From DATCIH01 sp036507955 (GTDB lineage Bacteria; Bacillota; Clostridia; Clostridiales; Clostridiaceae), in assembly GCA_036507955.1 (NCBI GenBank), contig DATCIH010000136.1:1-7390 (forward strand): DNA of 7,390 bases, read 5' to 3'. Numbering within the stretch: the first letter of the stretch is position 1; every line of letters starts with the position of its first letter. Positions 5,656 to 7,390 of this stretch are shown in pieces. The notes beneath the pieces were generated by a model, which was not told where the DNA came from, made no database searches, and saw only the letters and a program-made list of their open reading frames with translations. The position numbers and the translations under genes are program-made.

Positions 5656-5693
5656 ATTTTCTACTTTGTTTCTAACTCAAAATTTCAAATATG

Positions 5694-5730
5694 CTAATAT
5701 ACCTTTTTGGCGGGTAAGGTAAAAACACCC
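5694..5730 (-). repeat. Right terminal repeat of copy 3 (type B end)
   Basis: Read inward it begins GGGTGTTTTTACCTTACC, then CGCCAAAAAGG and TATATTAG. It differs from the copy 4 right end only at the innermost base. Confidence 0.85.
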
Positions 5731-5766
5731 TACCTATTATTAAGACTCGATTACATATCGAAACTA

Positions 5767-5775
5767 TGCTATAAT
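5767..5775 (+). promoter_or_regulatory. Extended -10 box before the nuclease-like gene
   Basis: TGCTATAAT is a consensus extended -10. No good -35 stands at the right spacing. The predicted start near 5782 gives a very short leader. It lies 36 bp outside copy 3. Confidence 0.45.
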
Positions 5776-5798
5776 TAGGTTAAGAGGTGGTAGAGGAA

Positions 5799-6683
5799 AT
5801 GCCTTATAAAACAAGACCACAAACCTATGATGAAACTATAAGAACACTGCAGAAAAAAGATTATCGTGGAATTGCAGAATTCATTTTGCCTGTCGTAAAA
5901 GATGCAGATGAAATAAGTTTAGAGCATACAAAGTTATCTGTACCTGATATGAGAGAAATGGACTTTTTAGCTAAAGTTAGTATGAACAAAGAAAGTTTTA
6001 TTCTTCATATAGAATTTGAAACAGTATATAAAAGCAATACAGAAATGGTAAAAAGAATGCTTAGGTACTATACCTATATCAAATGGTATAATGACTTACC
6101 AATTTACCAGGTGCTTATGGTATTAAAGAAACCAGATAACGTAAAAAATATTAAAGGAAATTTTGAAAGTACAGTCCAAGATTTAGAAGTAATGAAATAC
6201 AATTATAAAGTTATAAAGGCTTACGAGATTGATAAGAATCAAATATTAAGGGAAAAGAGTATAGTATTATATCCACTTAGAATATTTATGAAACATGATG
6301 GAGAAACCGAAAAAGAACATATACTAGAATGCTTGTCGGTAGTGGAAAAAATAGAAGATACAGATTATTATTTTTTAACAGTAGAATGTTTGAAAAAGCT
6401 TTATCAAACAAGTAAATATGAAGATTTTGTAAAGGAGGAGATTTATATGTCATCTGCACTGTATAGGGAGCCTTTTGAGAAGGGGATAGAAGAAGGTGAA
6501 TTAAAGGGTGAAACAAAAGCTTTTGCAAAGACTGCAATAAAGTTTTTAATTAAGAAATTTGGTATAATACCAGATGATTTAAAACAGGGGCTACAAAAAT
6601 TAGATGCTCCAACGTTAGAAATCATAATAGATAATATATCCGAATATGAAAATTTAGACCAGGTGAAGAAGTATATTCAGTAA
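5799..6683 (+). CDS. Rpn family nuclease-like protein, PD-(D/E)XK type
   Basis: I chose ATG 5799 because AGAGGTGG (5783-5790) is well placed for it. The upstream in-frame GTG at 5787 overlaps that site. The 294-aa product has an N-terminal domain resembling Rpn/YhgA-type (transposase_31) PD-(D/E)XK proteins. Asp55 in MDFLAKV and Glu72 in ILHIEFET are candidate metal-binding residues, followed by the family's RMLRYYTYIKWYNDLPIYQV helix-strand. Here EFE stands where ExQ or ExK is more usual. A Gly/Glu-rich linker (EKGIEEGELKGETK) leads to a C-terminal helical segment, IPDDLKQGLQKLDAPTLEII onward, like DUF4351. E. coli Rpn proteins are DNA endonucleases that promote RecA-independent recombination; whether this one is active is not shown. 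No partner gene or terminator is evident in the 98 bp after it. Confidence 0.78.
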   Translation: MPYKTRPQTYDETIRTLQKKDYRGIAEFILPVVKDADEISLEHTKLSVPDMREMDFLAKVSMNKESFILHIEFETVYKSNTEMVKRMLRYYTYIKWYNDLPIYQVLMVLKKPDNVKNIKGNFESTVQDLEVMKYNYKVIKAYEIDKNQILREKSIVLYPLRIFMKHDGETEKEHILECLSVVEKIEDTDYYFLTVECLKKLYQTSKYEDFVKEEIYMSSALYREPFEKGIEEGELKGETKAFAKTAIKFLIKKFGIIPDDLKQGLQKLDAPTLEIIIDNISEYENLDQVKKYIQ

Positions 6684-6781
6684 TGGGACTAAGCGGCATT
6701 TACTATGAAGATTAATACTTATAGGGGTATGAAGAACATAGCTGTAACCAGAAGCAATAAGAAAGTTCCGAATTTCATTTT

Positions 6782-6818
6782 GGGTGTTTTTGCCTATACC
6801 CCCGAAAAGGTGTATTAG
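6782..6818 (+). repeat. Left terminal repeat of copy 4 (type A end)
   Basis: It begins GGGTGTTTTTGCCTATACC and continues CCCGAAAAGG then TGTATTAG. It differs from the left end of copy 1 at two positions (C to A at 17, A to G at 31). Confidence 0.83.
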
Positions 6819-7121
6819 TATATTGGTGGTACGTATTTGTGTAACCAAGTGGAATATATGAATTATGTTACATAGATATATTATTTATTAGTATTAAGTA
6901 ACATTAATTTAAACAATTTCATACAAAACTCTGAGAACTATTGATAAATAAAGAACTTGAATGTTACTTAATGTACTTTTGTAATATTCACTTTCCTTAT
7001 TTACCAACGACTTTGGAAGTTTAATATAAAAAGGATAAATTGAATGTTACTTAATATTAATATTTGATACTGTTATGTAACATATTTTCTGCTTTGTTCC
7101 TAACTCAAAACCTCAAATATG

Positions 7122-7158
7122 TTAATATACCTTTTTGGCGGGTAAGGTAAAAACACCC
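7122..7158 (-). repeat. Right terminal repeat of copy 4 (type B end)
   Basis: 36 of 37 bases match the right end of copy 3; only the innermost base differs. Confidence 0.85.
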
Positions 7159-7169
7159 ATATTAGAACC

Positions 7170-7198
7170 TTTACATCCACAATACGAATTGATATAAT
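7170..7198 (+). promoter_or_regulatory. Promoter of the oxidoreductase gene
   Basis: TTTACA (7170-7175), a 17-bp spacer and a perfect TATAAT (7193-7198), with a start expected near 7205. It lies wholly outside copy 4. Confidence 0.68.
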
Positions 7199-7202
7199 TA
7201 CA

Positions 7203-7226
7203 ATGTATGTAACCCAATTCATACAT
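7203..7226. promoter_or_regulatory. Possible operator: 7-bp inverted repeat at the start site
   Basis: ATGTATG and CATACAT are perfect inverted copies 10 bp apart, between the predicted transcription start and the Shine-Dalgarno. A repressor site is possible; the regulator is unknown. Confidence 0.35.
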
Positions 7227-7243
7227 ATAGGAGGAGATAAAAT

Positions 7244-7390
7244 ATGACTAATCTTAAAATTGGATTCATCGGATGCGGAGGCATCGCAAACCAAAAGCAT
7301 TTTCCTGGAATGGCACAGCAGAAAGGTGTAGACATGGTGGCATTCTGCGATCTTATTATTGAGAAAGCACAAGAGGCTGCAAAAAAATAT
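7244..7390 (+). CDS. Gfo/Idh/MocA-family oxidoreductase, N-terminus only
   Basis: ATG 7244 follows AGGAGG-type AGGAGGAG (7229-7236). The first 49 codons read MTNLKIGFIGCGGIANQKHF and continue to the window edge. A Rossmann beta-alpha-beta start with the GxGxxA-type loop (GCGGIA) binds NAD(P). The following MVAFCDLIIEKAQEAAKKY fits the second strand, where the Asp after the strand usually selects NAD ribose. Family members are about 330-390 aa and oxidise or reduce sugars, inositols or related compounds. The substrate cannot be told from this fragment. A clean promoter and a possible operator precede it. Confidence 0.85.
   Translation, partial: MTNLKIGFIGCGGIANQKHFPGMAQQKGVDMVAFCDLIIEKAQEAAKKY

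Larger units (their letters stand above)
5444..5730. mobile_element. Non-coding 287-bp family member (copy 3)
   Basis: Bounded by 37-bp inverted ends (32 of 37 matching), with no ORF. Both ends are type B. The left end and the next 70 bp match the right end of copy 1 inverted. From 5531 to 5730 it aligns without gaps to 6959-7158 of copy 4, with about 176 of 200 bases identical by hand count. It contains two internal palindromes and a 12-bp tandem duplication. It behaves like a miniature (MITE-like) derivative that would need a recombinase in trans. It ends 68 bp before the nuclease-like gene. Confidence 0.75.
6782..7158. mobile_element. Non-coding 377-bp family member (copy 4)
   Basis: Bounded by a type A left end and a type B right end (29 of 37 matching inverted), with no supported ORF. 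The right 200 bp is a gapless relative of copy 3. The left part (6819-6958) is specific to this copy but carries two more ATGTTAC sites in inverted orientation (6865-6871 and 6898-6904). Five exact ATGTTAC sites in all make it the richest copy. It ends 12 bp before the -35 box of the oxidoreductase gene. Confidence 0.75.

Noticed and set aside
5694..5700. Outward extended -10 (TGCTAATAT) in the right end of copy 3 as a shared promoter
   Set aside because: No -35 at suitable spacing, and the TGC is not kept in copy 1.
6286..6848. Minus-strand frames opposite the nuclease-like gene and copy 4
   Set aside because: Antisense shadows without start signals; one runs across a terminal repeat.
536..7083. 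The repeated ATGTTAC palindromes as a CRISPR array
   Set aside because: Spacing is irregular, orientation alternates, and no cas genes or uniform spacers exist.
23..7158. Direct target-site duplications flanking the elements
   Set aside because: Comparing the flanks of copies 1, 3 and 4 by eye gave no convincing direct repeat.
7100..7372. Minus-strand frame of 90 codons at the right edge
   Set aside because: It is antisense to the oxidoreductase start and its promoter and runs into a terminal repeat.

Overview
The window looks like a chromosomal accessory stretch from a low-GC, Clostridium-like Firmicute. It is strongly A+T-rich, has AGGAGG-type ribosome binding sites and TTGnnn/TATAAT-type promoters, and its proteins are rich in Lys, Ile, Asn and Glu. 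Species cannot be read from the sequence.

Left part (1-3360) is a graveyard of nested mobile DNA. A 680-bp element (23-702) bounded by 37-bp terminal inverted repeats carries the wreck of a small, catalytic-domain-only tyrosine recombinase. Next come a 68-bp perfect inverted repeat (746-813) and a complete-looking group II intron on the minus strand (about 849-2764). The intron's reverse transcriptase/maturase is broken by two frameshifts. The intron sits in the remnant of a Tn3-family transposase gene (2785-3154), itself frameshifted and truncated. An orphan copy of the 37-bp terminus (3323-3359) closes the block.

Middle (3396-5449): a 45-codon ORF is followed by what looks like a free-standing structured non-coding RNA gene (about 3541-3780) with its own promoter and a strong hairpin terminator; it may belong to the raiA-motif class. 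That terminator also serves, from the other side, two minus-strand genes: a 73-aa two-helix membrane protein and a 303-aa secreted protein with two DD-IT repeats. A tiny hydrophobic ORF with a near-ideal Shine-Dalgarno sequence (5399-5449) ends exactly where the next element begins.

Right part (5444-7390): two short non-coding relatives of the 680-bp element (287 and 377 bp, with about 88% identical right halves) each sit directly upstream of a plus-strand gene. These genes are an Rpn/PD-(D/E)XK family nuclease-like protein (5799-6683) and the start of a Gfo/Idh/MocA-family oxidoreductase (7244 to the window edge).

The most interesting theme is the repeat family: three complete copies plus one orphan end in 7.4 kb. 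They share 37-bp inverted ends, internal copies of ATGTTAC in both orientations, and one member encoding a tyrosine recombinase rather than a DDE transposase. Either a minimal tyrosine-recombinase transposon with MITE-like derivatives, or a set of invertible switches, would fit. The sequence alone does not decide between them.
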